A stretch of DNA of 64,000 bases from Paenibacillus sp. HW567 (lineage in GTDB: Bacteria > Bacillota > Bacilli > Paenibacillales > Paenibacillaceae): the NCBI RefSeq assembly GCF_000374185.1, contig NZ_KB910518.1:5236300-5300299 (forward strand), in the 5' to 3' direction. This document shows positions 47,082 to 57,120 of this stretch, one piece after another. Each line of letters begins with the position of its first letter. The stretch's first letter is position 1. The notes under the pieces were generated by a model that saw only the letters and a program-made list of their open reading frames with translations, ran no database searches and was not told the origin of the DNA. A program made the translations under genes and the position numbers.

Positions 47082-47333
47082 ATGAAGCATCGCAAAGAGC
47101 CCCCGGGTGACAAAAATATCATCGGAACCCGAGTTATAGCCATTCGAAATGCTAAGCGAATGAAACAAAAGGATTTCCTTGCCAAGCTGCAAACCTTCGG
47201 TTTAGACATTAGCCCAACCAGTTTATCGCGAGTGGAAGGTCAACATAGGCTCGTGCAAGATTATGAGGTGGTTGCAATAGCAAAGGCGCTGGAGGTTTCT
47301 GTTGGGGAGTTGTTGGGGGAAACTGAAGTGTAA
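47082..47333 (+). CDS. XRE family helix-turn-helix regulator
   Basis: 83 residues, essentially a single HTH_3 domain: GTRVIAIRNAKRMKQKDFLA, PTSLSRVEGQHRLVQDYEVV, AIAKALEVSVGELLGE. GAGGTG precedes the ATG. Divergent from the Spo0E-like gene, which it may control. Small XRE proteins of this kind are common in mobile and restriction islands. Confidence 0.8.
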   Translation: MKHRKEPPGDKNIIGTRVIAIRNAKRMKQKDFLAKLQTFGLDISPTSLSRVEGQHRLVQDYEVVAIAKALEVSVGELLGETEV

Positions 47334-47831
47334 GGATGACGCAGAGTAATTCTGGTGCTGAAGAGATTTAGCGAAGATGGGATCCATCAAGGCTTTCCGC
47401 TTGCAAGCGACTTCCGGCGCGAAGTTCCAACTCTACACTACAATGTGCGGGCTAGCACTACTTCCAATCAGTACACTCTCAGTCTTGAAGTACAGCTATT
47501 GATTTATTAAATGCCCTTTCTTATAAAGTGAAGCGAGTGCTCCTTTTTATAGGGATACCTATTTATTTTATTAGCCCCAAACAGAAGAAGGAACTCTAGC
47601 GTTCTATCGCTATTTTTAGCAGTCAGCCGATGCCACTTCCCGACCGATTTGTTCCACTTCCCTAATAAAAATCAAAAGCGGCTCCCAGTAGAGAGCCGCA
47701 TAAACGAATGGGGAGTGGTTGATCTGCAACCTATTTACGGTGAAGAAGCAATGTTTATTTCCATACACTGTTCCCACGCGCTCGTGAAAAGAGCCAAGGT
47801 TTAAATTCTCCTTAGCTCTTTTCTAACACTA
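47334..47831. other. Gene-free stretch between XRE gene and hsdM
   Basis: 498 bp. It holds a GCGGCTC/GAGCCGC hairpin near 47681-47701 and the hsdM terminator at 47787-47822. No frame with a ribosome site was found. May mark a joint between two acquired blocks. Confidence 0.5.
47787..47822 (-). terminator. Terminator of the type I RM operon
   Basis: Leftward: AAAAGAGCTAAGG, loop, CCTTGGCTCTTTT, 10 bp after the hsdM stop. Confidence 0.85.
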
Positions 47832-49448
47832 TTATTTACCTAAAAGACTAATAAATTTGCTCAGTTCTTCTTTGGCTTCATCAGTTGTCCCTTTCAACTC
47901 GTTCAAAAGCCCAAACAAGTTATCATATGAATTCGCAATTTCTGCTTTAACTTCGGTCAACTCTTGAGCCACTTGTGAAAGTGGAATAACTCCTTCTTTT
48001 TCAAACGTGTCGACATAACGTGGAATGTTCAAATTGTAATCATTTTCTTTGATTTCATCCAAAGATGCCACATGAGCATATTTCTCAACATCTTCACGGT
48101 TACTGTAAGTTTCGATAATTTTATTGATGTTTTCAGGAGAGAGTTTGTTTTGGTTCTTACCCTTTTCAAACTCATTTGAAGCATCGATAAACAAAATATC
48201 TTTATTCTTGCGAGCTTCACGCCCTTTGAACACTAGCACACATGTTGTTATGCTTGCCCCATAGAACAAGTTAGCTGGCAATCCAATAACCGTATCTAAT
48301 AAATTATTGTCGATAATATTCTTGCGAATTTTACCTTCAGATGCACCACGGAAGAGTACACCATGTGGCAACACGATAGCCATTGTTCCTGCTTTGTCTA
48401 AATGATAAAGTCCATGAAGAACAAAAGCATAATCAGCCTTAGATGCTGGTGCTACACCATAACCCTTGAAGCGTGTATCTTTTTCTCGGTCAACGTCTTT
48501 TATATCCCAATTTTGAGAATATGGGGGGTTAGCTACGACTGCGTCGAACTTCAAAGGAATTTGTGTGCCATCTTTTTCAGCAAATGGCCAGTCAGCATCA
48601 AGTGTGTCTGCACGATTCAACTCCATATTGCGATAGTTAACACCATGCATCATCAAGTTCATGCGAGCTAAGTTATAAGTCGTAGTATTCAACTCTTGGC
48701 CGTAAAAATCAACGCTTCCTTCTTCATCACCATTTGGCAATTCTTTTTGAACTGTCAAAAGAAGTGAACCTGATCCCATTGTAGGATCATATACGCGGAA
48801 TTGATCTCCAGTACCATCTGCATTAATTGTGACAATTTTTGCTAGGATTTGACTAACTTCATGAGGTGTATAGAATTCCCCACCTTTTTTCCCAGCATTG
48901 GCAGCAAACTGTCCAATCAAATACTCGTACACGTCACCCAAAATGTCACGTCCTGAATCATCTTTGAAAGTGAACTCGTTAATCATCAAAACGATATCAT
49001 TCAAAGCCTTCGCACGTTCATTTGTACTTGAGCCAAGACGTGTGTCGCCGAGGTTAACATCTGAGAATACGTTAGCAAAGTCCGCTTCTGCGACTGCGTT
49101 ACGTTTAGCATTTGTATTGAATGAATCAAACATGTCTTGGAAGTCACTAGCTTTGATTTTATGATTTTCAATTTTAGATACGATTTTGTCCCAAGTGTAG
49201 GATGGGTCAATCGCATATCCGAGACCTTTACTGATTTCTTCAAGGTAATCTTCTTTTTCTGTGTCATCTTTCACTTCGTAGAACTCTTCCAACTCATTGA
49301 CAATTAAGTATTCATCTTGATTTTCTGATAAGTAGCGATAGAACATGAATGGCAAAATATAGTTCTTGTATTCGCTCGCATCCATTGTCCCACGCAATTT
49401 GTTAGCCATTTCCCATAGCTTTGATGTAATATCTGTTGCATTACTCAT
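47832..49448 (-). CDS. hsdM: Type I restriction-modification DNA methyltransferase HsdM
   Basis: 538 residues. N-terminal HsdM helical domain (SKLWEMANKLRGTMDASEYK), SAM-binding motif DPTMGSGSLLLTV and catalytic motif IV ANPPYS of N6-adenine methyltransferases. Overlaps hsdS by 8 bp and is the last gene of the operon, an unusual order because M usually comes first. Methylates the host site together with HsdS. Confidence 0.95.
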   Translation of the reverse strand: MSNATDITSKLWEMANKLRGTMDASEYKNYILPFMFYRYLSENQDEYLIVNELEEFYEVKDDTEKEDYLEEISKGLGYAIDPSYTWDKIVSKIENHKIKASDFQDMFDSFNTNAKRNAVAEADFANVFSDVNLGDTRLGSSTNERAKALNDIVLMINEFTFKDDSGRDILGDVYEYLIGQFAANAGKKGGEFYTPHEVSQILAKIVTINADGTGDQFRVYDPTMGSGSLLLTVQKELPNGDEEGSVDFYGQELNTTTYNLARMNLMMHGVNYRNMELNRADTLDADWPFAEKDGTQIPLKFDAVVANPPYSQNWDIKDVDREKDTRFKGYGVAPASKADYAFVLHGLYHLDKAGTMAIVLPHGVLFRGASEGKIRKNIIDNNLLDTVIGLPANLFYGASITTCVLVFKGREARKNKDILFIDASNEFEKGKNQNKLSPENINKIIETYSNREDVEKYAHVASLDEIKENDYNLNIPRYVDTFEKEGVIPLSQVAQELTEVKAEIANSYDNLFGLLNELKGTTDEAKEELSKFISLLGK

Positions 49449-50712
49449 TTGTGTAATCTCCTTTGTTTATAAACATTTGTTGAAGCAGTGATTTCTTCAA
49501 ATTTTTGAGCGAATTTAACTCACGCTGATGAAGGGTAATAAGGTTGTCCAAGTGCTTAAATAGACCACCAATTTTGAGCTGTTCCTCAATAGTCGGCACA
49601 AAGATTGATTGTCTAAGAAAATGTTTCTCGTCGAGCTTATTTGATGAATTTCCAGATGAAGTAATTGACTTGCTAAAAATCGGGCTCATGATACGTTCAA
49701 TTTGGATTGCGTGTTTCCAATAGTTGTTGTCGTATTCTCTTTTATGACGATAAATTGGAAACAACTCTGAAACTACCCCTTCTCCAATGTCATTGGCTAC
49801 AAATCTACCAAACTTAAACTCAGCATTAGGATGACCTTCAAATGCAATGTCACCCTGTCGCATAACGTAAGTTCGAGTATCAATATTGTTAGACTGAACC
49901 TTTTCAGGGTCTTGGAAGTACATTTTTGCAACGGAAATCCAATGTTCTTTACCAAAGCTTCCATCGTTACGCTCATTGACTTTTTTGAACTCTTCCCCAA
50001 ACTTACGCTGTTCCCAAGCATCAGTAAATCCAGCAAAGCGAATTTCAGGAACATCTGCTTCATCTTTCGGAAACATTTTTTGAAGTAGACTCTTTTTCGT
50101 CTCTTTCATCAGTTCCAACTTACGCTGTTGAAGGGTGATGAGGTAGTCGAGGTTAGAAAAAAATGCTCCGATTTTATTCTGTTCTTCAACTTGGGTAGAG
50201 ACATAAGCAGTTAATTTGGCAAACTCTTTCATACCGATTCCCTTTGCAGTTCCACCTGAGGCATTTGCGTTTAAACTTTCTTGAACAAGAGGGCTTCTCA
50301 ATAGTTGAGCTAAGAAATTATTACTTGTTTTACTACTATCAGCCTTAAATGCAACTGCTCGTTGATTAAGTATATACCCCTCATCATCTGGTACTTGCGC
50401 AACGTTTCCAAGTGGAGCTTCAGTAGTAAAAAGTACATCACCCTTTTCTAATCTGTGTTCTCCCATCCATATCTCGAAAAGCTCTTGATCACCATATTTC
50501 GCTTCAACAGACTTATCAATATAACCATCTTTAACATTTAATGCAGAAAGAACTAAATACCCTTCGTTGCCCCATTCCATCCCGAATTTAGTAGGGCTTT
50601 TTCCACGATAATCTAGCACTTCTTCTACATTATCAACAAGCCTACGCTGTTCCCAAGCATCCGTAAATCCTGCGAATCTGATTGGAGGTGATGTTGTTAT
50701 TTTATCACTCAT
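49441..50712 (-). CDS. hsdS: Type I RM specificity subunit HsdS
   Basis: 423 residues with two target-recognition domains and two conserved helical spacers. The start of each domain carries the same sequence, IRFAGFTDAWEQR, near residues 12 and 228. Each half ends in a similar spacer helix (LITLQQRKLELMKETKKSLL and LITLHQRELNSLKNLKKSLL). The DNA behind the first pair is also nearly identical, which lets domains be exchanged by recombination. Sets the DNA site for HsdM and HsdR. Confidence 0.93.
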   Translation of the reverse strand: MSDKITTSPPIRFAGFTDAWEQRRLVDNVEEVLDYRGKSPTKFGMEWGNEGYLVLSALNVKDGYIDKSVEAKYGDQELFEIWMGEHRLEKGDVLFTTEAPLGNVAQVPDDEGYILNQRAVAFKADSSKTSNNFLAQLLRSPLVQESLNANASGGTAKGIGMKEFAKLTAYVSTQVEEQNKIGAFFSNLDYLITLQQRKLELMKETKKSLLQKMFPKDEADVPEIRFAGFTDAWEQRKFGEEFKKVNERNDGSFGKEHWISVAKMYFQDPEKVQSNNIDTRTYVMRQGDIAFEGHPNAEFKFGRFVANDIGEGVVSELFPIYRHKREYDNNYWKHAIQIERIMSPIFSKSITSSGNSSNKLDEKHFLRQSIFVPTIEEQLKIGGLFKHLDNLITLHQRELNSLKNLKKSLLQQMFINKGDYTNE

Positions 50713-50725
50713 TTCTAATCTCCTT

Positions 50726-51631
50726 TTATTTTAAATATTGAATTGCTAGAGCAATTAACGACAAGCAGCGGTTAAAAAAGTAATCATAGTGGCGATTATC
50801 TGTAATATCAATTTTATTTGCCTCATGATGACGGATTCTAAAACTATTACCAATGTCCGTTAGTGCCCTAAATTCATCATCAAAAATTGTGATAAATTCT
50901 GACTTCCCGTTACTCATATCATTTACCACTTTGTTTGCAGAGCCACGTTTGTCAAGATTAGTATAATAAGTTTTCAGGCGCTCAAGGGCGCCCCATATTT
51001 TCTCAACTGAATCTTGGCGAGCTGCTGGATTTGGTGTTTTGTATAGTGCAATTGCATCTTTTAGCAGTTCTCTTGTCCCATATTCAGCAATTTGCTGTAC
51101 CTGTGTCTCTATTGCAGGTGAAAGCGGGTTGTTTTCTACTATACGCTCAATAAGTTTTCCGTGGGTTAATGTAAACAACAACCCCGACTCTTAAAATATT
51201 TCGTTTATTTCATTTCGATAATCATCAAAAACTTTTGTTGTATCCAAACAACGTATATCCCAATAATTTTTGTAACGATCATTATTCCATCCTTCAGAAA
51301 TATCCTTTATATTTTCAGCAACATATTCTATAAGGTCAATTAATGAATATTGGTCATAATCATCATCATATTGTGGAGCAGCTATATGACCATAATCATC
51401 CCTGAGAATATTAGGAATTTTTATTGCCATTCTATTTTCAAATTGACTACGGTCAAATTCAATATAATACTGATCCACAAAAGAACAATGCTGCTGAAGT
51501 TTGAAGATATGTGTTAGGTTCTTATAATATTCTTGACATGTATTTAATAGCAAAGTATAAACTTCTTTTGAAATTTCACTCGTACTTACAATTGGTTTTC
51601 TTAATCCATGGCGTTCTGTGTATAAATTCAT
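50726..51631 (-). pseudogene. Abortive-infection-type gene with in-frame stop
   Basis: Two adjacent reading frames (MNLYTERHGLRKPIVSTSEI onward, and GLLFTLTHGKLIERIVE onward) lie in the same frame and are separated only by TAA at 51191-51193: NEINEIF-stop-ESGLLFTLTHG. Read through, the product is about 301 residues with a C-terminal domain like abortive-infection (Abi_C) proteins (KTPNPAARQDSVEKIWGALE, FRIRHHEANKIDITD). It sits between hsdR and hsdS inside the RM operon. Now probably inactive, or made as two pieces: TTG 51181 could serve as a weak restart. Confidence 0.75.
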
Positions 51632-51672
51632 TCTGTTCTCCTTTTTGTAGTCTGCTTAATTTTTTCACTTGA

Positions 51673-54600
51673 CTATTCTCCCTTCTTAATTTCGTCAGCC
51701 ATTTCGTAAAATGCTTTACGGAATTCAATGCGATATCGTACCCAAGTTAATTCTGCAATCTTTTCAGCTGCAATTTCTTTATAATCAGCTCTTGCATCAT
51801 TCATAATCGCTGTTAACTCACCTTGTTTATCCATATCCTCTTGACCTAGACGGTGTTTTTTAATCAAGCTTTCAAGTTCCTTAGGTTTTGTACTGTTATC
51901 AAGTCCCCAAGTGCGGATGAAGTTCGTTAGAAGTTGGATATTAGTATCCTTTTGTGCTTTGTCCATCGCTTGATTCATTTTTTCAACACTTCGAGGTGCT
52001 GGATAATGATCAAATTCAAATTCTTTTGAGAATATTTTAGATACAAAGTTGCGCATCTTAGATTTTTCTCTTTCATTATCTGACTTAGCAATTTCAATAT
52101 GGATTTCATCACGTGTTTTTTCCGCTTTCGACATATCGTTCACGTGAACTTCGTCAGCCATTCGAGCTATCAAATCAATTAAGTAATCATAGTTGATGGT
52201 AACATCGTGAATATGAACCATAGAGAGATTGACTTGCGAAATATCAATGTCTTCTCGCTTCGCACGTCGTTCCTTCAACTCACCGGCGATTACAGTTGTT
52301 AAAATTACTTCCTGCTCTTCAGTAATACCTAAACGTTCATAGAACTCTTCAGGGTTATCATAGGCAGAAATAGAATTTTTGTCATCATCTTCTGTATATT
52401 GTTTCAATTGACTAAGTAAGCGATTATACTCTTTCAAATTCTCAAAGACTTCATCTTGTGCTTTTTCACTTGGTGGTAATTGCACAAAATCATCTGTGAG
52501 CGCCCCAAGCTTCTTGATGACTTCTTGCATCTCAGCTTGAACCTTGCTGAACGGTTTAGAAATGATACCCGACGCTTCGTTACCTTCTTTCAAATCTTCA
52601 AGTGAAAGCTGTTCGTCAGCAGATGCACGATTTGAATAGATAGCAAAAGCCTTATTCATTTCATACTCGTTTTGCTCTGGCCAACGATAATTAACGACAT
52701 TTCCCCAAGGCTTATCGACTAGGTTATGCATTCGGTTTGTACGTGAGTATGCCTGAATCAGGTTCCCACCCTTAAGCGTTCGGTCAATATAGAGCGTATT
52801 CATTTCAGGGGCATCAAAACCGGTCAAAAGTTGATCAACTACAATAACCAAATCTAAATACTTACCATCATCAGCTGTTTTGTTAAGACGTCGTGCTAAG
52901 TCTTCTGTGTAAGCTTTAACTGTCGTCATATCAAAAGCTGTGCCAAACATTGCGTTATAAACTGTGATAGCTCTATGCAAGTTCTCGTTCGTTTTCAATT
53001 GATGAATACTATTGGAAGTATCTGCCGAGAAACTCACTGCAACTTTTAATCGTTTATCTGCTGGACGGTTCGCATTTTCTTCAACAAACTTATCGAAGTA
53101 TTCCATCGCTCTTGGTGTACTTGCTTTGTTACCTCCAACATGGACTGTAAACAAGGCATTATACTTGTGATCATTTGAACGTTTTTTCCAGTTTTCGAAG
53201 ATGTCGTTCACTACCAATTTCACATGTTCCGGACTATAGTCGTAGACACTTCCACGAACATTATCGTCGATATCATCTTCGGTCGGATCTTTAGGAGCCT
53301 CAATCGTTTCCTTGAATTCAACGTTAAACCCTAAGACGTTTTTATCTGCAATAGCTTCCTTGATGGTGTAAGCATGTAGAATATCACCAAAAATTTCTCG
53401 TGTTCCGGGGAATTTTGGTGTCCCAGTATAACCAACCCAAGCAGAATTAGGAATAGCTTTTCGGATCGTTTCAAGCATACCTTCATTTTCAGTACCGTCA
53501 CCAGTTGAACGGTGGGCTTCATCAACGATAAAAAGTATACTTTCATTAAGTGGCTTGAAGCTATCTCGCGCCACATAACGCGACATCTTTTGAATACTTG
53601 TCACAATGATGTTCTTATCGCTCTTCTTCGTTAATTTGCGATGAAGGTCTGAGATATTAGCTGTATCTCCCACAACACCAGTTTTTCCTTCAAATCCCGC
53701 AACAGGATCATAGGCTTTATAGGCATCAGCTGTTTGGTTGGTAAGCGCAATACGGTCAACCAAGAAGATAACTTTATCTACATTAGATAGACGACTTGCA
53801 AGCCAAGCTGTCTTAAAACTTGTGATTGTCTTACCTGAACCCGTAGTGTGCCAAATGTATCCTAATTTCCCATCATCGTATTTGAAGTCAAATTTTCTAA
53901 CTTTATCAAGCACACGCTTTGTGGCATAGACTTGATAAGGACGCATGACTTTGATACTTTCTTTGTTTTTAGTTCCATCAAGTACCATGTAGCGTGTTGC
54001 TAAATCATGAGCCATTGGAATTGACAATGCTTTATCCGCAAACGTCTTCCATGAACGAATAGGGCGCGCATCATCTTCATTTTGCCAGTTGAATGCGAAA
54101 GCTCGATTAAAGCTTTTAAGTGGCGTATTTGCCATGTAACGAATATCAAACGGTGTCATCGCGATTAGAATCTGTAAAGTTGAAAAGATACCGCTGTATT
54201 GTTTTTCAGCAATGTACTGTTCCATCTGGTTCAAGGATGCTGTAGTGCTGTTAAGTGCCTTCTTTAATTCAATTTGAATAATTGGCAAACCATTAATGAG
54301 TAAAGTTACATCAAATCGACGGTTAGGCTTACCATCCATAACTTTTGGCCGTTTAATTTGATTTACCACTTGATAAACAGTGTTCCCCCCACCTACTTGG
54401 GCTTGGTCGAATACTGTTAAAAACACATGCTTACCATTATCTAGATCAACTTCAATTTCAGAAACACCGTTAACACCATACAAAAATTGTCCTGCATGGT
54501 AAGGTGATTCGATACCAGTAATGATTTTTTTTACCTGGTTAAATTCAGTAACAGACAATGGTTCATCTAAACGAGCGCGATTGTTTTGTTCTAGGATCAT

Positions 54601-54729
54601 TTTAAAGTTATCCCAGAGTTGTTCGGTGGTTTTGATGTCTGTTTTATATTCCCATTGTTTTACTCCACCGATTTTAGTCAAATAATCGATGACTTCATTT
54701 TCGAATTCCAACTCCGATTGACTATTCAT
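51673..54729 (-). CDS. hsdR: Type I restriction endonuclease subunit HsdR
   Basis: 1018 residues. N-terminal nuclease domain with RRFDVTLLINGLPIIQIELKK (D...ExK), then an SF2 motor with Walker A WHTTGSGKTITSF and DEAH box ILFIVDEAHRS. The C-terminal helical part binds the MS core. Full length for the family. It is 4 bp behind the short S-like gene and 41 bp before the Abi gene. Cuts unmethylated DNA after translocation. Confidence 0.95.
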   Translation of the reverse strand: MNSQSELEFENEVIDYLTKIGGVKQWEYKTDIKTTEQLWDNFKMILEQNNRARLDEPLSVTEFNQVKKIITGIESPYHAGQFLYGVNGVSEIEVDLDNGKHVFLTVFDQAQVGGGNTVYQVVNQIKRPKVMDGKPNRRFDVTLLINGLPIIQIELKKALNSTTASLNQMEQYIAEKQYSGIFSTLQILIAMTPFDIRYMANTPLKSFNRAFAFNWQNEDDARPIRSWKTFADKALSIPMAHDLATRYMVLDGTKNKESIKVMRPYQVYATKRVLDKVRKFDFKYDDGKLGYIWHTTGSGKTITSFKTAWLASRLSNVDKVIFLVDRIALTNQTADAYKAYDPVAGFEGKTGVVGDTANISDLHRKLTKKSDKNIIVTSIQKMSRYVARDSFKPLNESILFIVDEAHRSTGDGTENEGMLETIRKAIPNSAWVGYTGTPKFPGTREIFGDILHAYTIKEAIADKNVLGFNVEFKETIEAPKDPTEDDIDDNVRGSVYDYSPEHVKLVVNDIFENWKKRSNDHKYNALFTVHVGGNKASTPRAMEYFDKFVEENANRPADKRLKVAVSFSADTSNSIHQLKTNENLHRAITVYNAMFGTAFDMTTVKAYTEDLARRLNKTADDGKYLDLVIVVDQLLTGFDAPEMNTLYIDRTLKGGNLIQAYSRTNRMHNLVDKPWGNVVNYRWPEQNEYEMNKAFAIYSNRASADEQLSLEDLKEGNEASGIISKPFSKVQAEMQEVIKKLGALTDDFVQLPPSEKAQDEVFENLKEYNRLLSQLKQYTEDDDKNSISAYDNPEEFYERLGITEEQEVILTTVIAGELKERRAKREDIDISQVNLSMVHIHDVTINYDYLIDLIARMADEVHVNDMSKAEKTRDEIHIEIAKSDNEREKSKMRNFVSKIFSKEFEFDHYPAPRSVEKMNQAMDKAQKDTNIQLLTNFIRTWGLDNSTKPKELESLIKKHRLGQEDMDKQGELTAIMNDARADYKEIAAEKIAELTWVRYRIEFRKAFYEMADEIKKGE

Positions 54730-54733
54730 TTGA

Positions 54734-55327
54734 TTACTCCCCCTCTAAGGTTTCTTCTATGATTGAGCTTGTAAACTGTCCAATCAAGTCTGCGTATTTG
54801 TTTAGCTTACTTTGTAGCTTCAATGTTTCTACATAAATCGCACCTATTTTTTGTTGCTCCTCAAGAGGAACAACGGGAATAATAATCTCCTCCAGAGAAC
54901 GAAGTGGAATTCTTAGAACAGGGCCACTCCCCTGCAACTCCCTTTCTTTTTGTCGCCTCACATCTTTATAAGCATTAAATAAGAAAAGAAAATATCTCTT
55001 ATCAAGTTGTTCTTTATCAAACTCGATTTTCATGAAATTGAGAGACAACACTTTACCAACATTATTTTTACCGACCATCGTTGCAAGTTGTAATGAGTTA
55101 CTGATAACAACATCACCCTCATTTAACGATGGGTTATTTAGAGATAAAGATTTTTCCGCATATTTAACAAATACATCTTTATGATTATAATCAGCTTCAA
55201 AAGACGACTGGTCATAATAGTTTATTGCTTGAATTCCAAACTGTTTTTGCGCCCTTGTTGGATTTATTCCAGGAACGAATGTTACGAACTCCTTTAATCC
55301 TCTTTTCTCCAAATAAACCACCCCCAA
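54734..55327 (-). CDS. Short HsdS-like specificity protein
   Basis: 197 residues, a single target-recognition domain plus spacer helix: LNEGDVVISNSLQLATMVGK, then IIIPVVPLEEQQKIGAIYVE. Half the size of HsdS. It shares no obvious sequence with either half of the 423-residue HsdS in the same operon. Start uncertain: TTG 55327, GTG 55321 or a later TTG. First gene of the operon. It could dimerise with HsdM as a half-subunit or be a remnant. Confidence 0.7.
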   Translation of the reverse strand: MGVVYLEKRGLKEFVTFVPGINPTRAQKQFGIQAINYYDQSSFEADYNHKDVFVKYAEKSLSLNNPSLNEGDVVISNSLQLATMVGKNNVGKVLSLNFMKIEFDKEQLDKRYFLFLFNAYKDVRRQKERELQGSGPVLRIPLRSLEEIIIPVVPLEEQQKIGAIYVETLKLQSKLNKYADLIGQFTSSIIEETLEGE

Positions 55328-56320
55328 ACCCCTGATATAATTTTTCGAAATATTTCTATATTACACATTAAATCACTTTGTGTTTATCTTGTCAAACGAT
55401 AATATGAAATACTTTTATATTTCATATTTAATTCAATAAGATCCTACAGAACTAATCTACAAGCCAAGTTTTTATTTCACTCTGCCGCAAAAAGATTCTC
55501 CTCCCGCCAAATTGCTAAACCATCTCCGTAAAACTCCACTCCCTCTTAATGTCATTCTGTTTCTATAGACGGCTTCAATAACAAAAAAAACGGTTCTTCC
55601 CATCACAATCAAATCCAACAGTCTCTAAACGAGAAAAACCCTTGAACCACCATTTGGGGCGATTTTCAAGGGTTCTAATTCTTATATTAACTCTAGCAAT
55701 GCAGTATGTAGGAGAACGTGCCCCACTAAACTCCACTTTCATGTTGGGAATGCGGCAAAAGTCATGATTGTTTTGGGCTTTCTTGTCACTTGTAAAAGAA
55801 ATATAAGGCACTTCCATAGCGCGACTCATCTATTGAAGTTAGGACGCAAGATTTCAGCCATAAGTCCCCTATACTTTACCAAATGGTTTTACTCTTCTTC
55901 GTAGTGGCTCTTCGCTAATACAATATAGGGGGATTAACAATAATTAGGATAATAGCGAGATTTAACACGAAGTCTTTGGGGACGTGAGGCCTCACGAAAG
56001 CTATGATAGGTAAGGATTCCGCATTGCTATCTAGCTTATCATGCCCGCTATATATCTGCTCTCTCATTTAAGGACTGATATCTAAACTGCTTTCTCACTA
56101 ACAACTGACATCTAATTCACTCTGTACGCTTCCCCCTGCAACTTGGACATGCTTCTACGGTAATAATAAAGGGATTTTAGAGCCACCGGATTCCAACCCG
56201 TAAACCTCAAAACACCTTACCTATAAGACTTTTAAGCCCTGACTCTTTTACCCTAGATATCCATGCTACACTCTCAACATGTATGGTTTGCTTGTCTTAC
56301 TACTTTCTTAAGCGAATCTG
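55328..56320. other. Long gene-poor stretch upstream of RM operon
   Basis: About 1 kb. It holds the 11-bp inverted repeat and a hairpin with arms AACCCTTGAA/TTCAAGGGTT near 55635-55673 followed by T on the leftward strand. A leftward 84-codon frame spans that hairpin but lacks a ribosome site. No recognisable gene. Confidence 0.5.
55401..55428. repeat. Perfect 11-bp inverted repeat upstream of RM operon
   Basis: AATATGAAATA-ctttta-TATTTCATATT, about 75 bp before the first RM gene. AT-rich, without T-run, so more like a repressor site than a terminator. Position suggests control of the RM operon. Confidence 0.5.
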
Positions 56321-56416
56321 TCACTTCTCATTTCGAACCATCAATATTACCGACTCCACATGCGCCGCATGCGGGAACATAGCCACTGGAATAACCCCGA
56401 TGGGGGTACCCCCTCC
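56321..56416 (-). pseudogene. 3'-end remnant A of TrmA/RlmD-type RNA methyltransferase
   Basis: A leftward frame encodes VIPVAMFPHAAHVESVILMV and stops after NEK. This matches the conserved C-terminus of RNA uracil-C5 methyltransferases (V-x-P-V-D-M-F-P-H-T-x-H-V-E-x-V). Nothing upstream resembles the rest of such an enzyme. Two more tails of the same kind lie at 59771 and 63110. Confidence 0.7.
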
Positions 56417-56445
56417 TCAAACACAAGTGAAAGTTATTCATTCCA

Positions 56446-57012
56446 TCATAGTTTGCACCGCAACTCATAAAAATACCGCACAACCGGATGCTTTAACCTC
56501 ATCTTCTCAGACATGCTCAGAATCCACTTTTTCCCAACCCTTCTATCCACCAAAGCCAGAACATTCAACAGAATCTCCTCGCTCTCCATACTCTCCTCTA
56601 TAGGCGTCGTTAAGAACTTATTAGCCACTACAATAAAATTCGATTTACTTAATGAAGCCTGTGCTGCTAAAAGCTCTTTTGCATGCTCTGTACTTTTTCT
56701 GCTTCTGGCCATTACTATTAGACGATCCTCCGGCACTTGCCCCTTGGTGGCTTGTCTGACCGCTTCAATTTCATCACTGCTGATAGGAATTTGGATATCT
56801 GGATCATTCTTAATTTCTAGCTCCGTTTGATACCATCTGATAGAGTTAGTTTTATCACTCATATTGAGCACGTTCTTTTTATCTACCGAGATATAACAAA
56901 TACCTGATTTATCAGGCAGATAACGGTAACCTGGTGCGCGATATTCTACCCTTCCATTTAGCGCAGGACAGAAAAAGCCCTCCAGTTGTTGCTTCAATTT
57001 GCTTCAGGACAT
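56446..57012 (-). pseudogene. SF0329-like gene copy 1, stopped at codon 3
   Basis: A near copy of the gene at 58050-58619. The start ATG 57012 keeps the GGGGG ribosome site, but codon 3 is TGA where the copy has TGG, giving Met-Ser-stop. The remaining frame is open (RVEYRAPGYRYLPDKSGICY, PEDRLIVMARSRKSTEHAKE, RYFYELRC). A TTG at 56997 might restart translation weakly. Family members are often seen as orphan or toxin-linked immunity genes; function unproven. Confidence 0.75.
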
Positions 57013-57120
57013 GTAATCCCCCTCCATAACAAAACAGAGGAAAGGCTTGTTGGCTCCGGGCTCTCCCCTCTCCATTCAGCCGATCCTCCATCTTCCCATA
57101 ACGCAACAGAAAGCAAAGCT

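Noticed and set aside
49441..55327. Invertible hsdS cassette
   Set aside because: Would need inverted repeats between HsdS and the short S protein; both lie on the same strand and share no visible sequence.
55575..55829. Leftward 84-codon frame in the RM upstream gap
   Set aside because: It lacks a ribosome site and runs through a hairpin with T-run; no family recognised.
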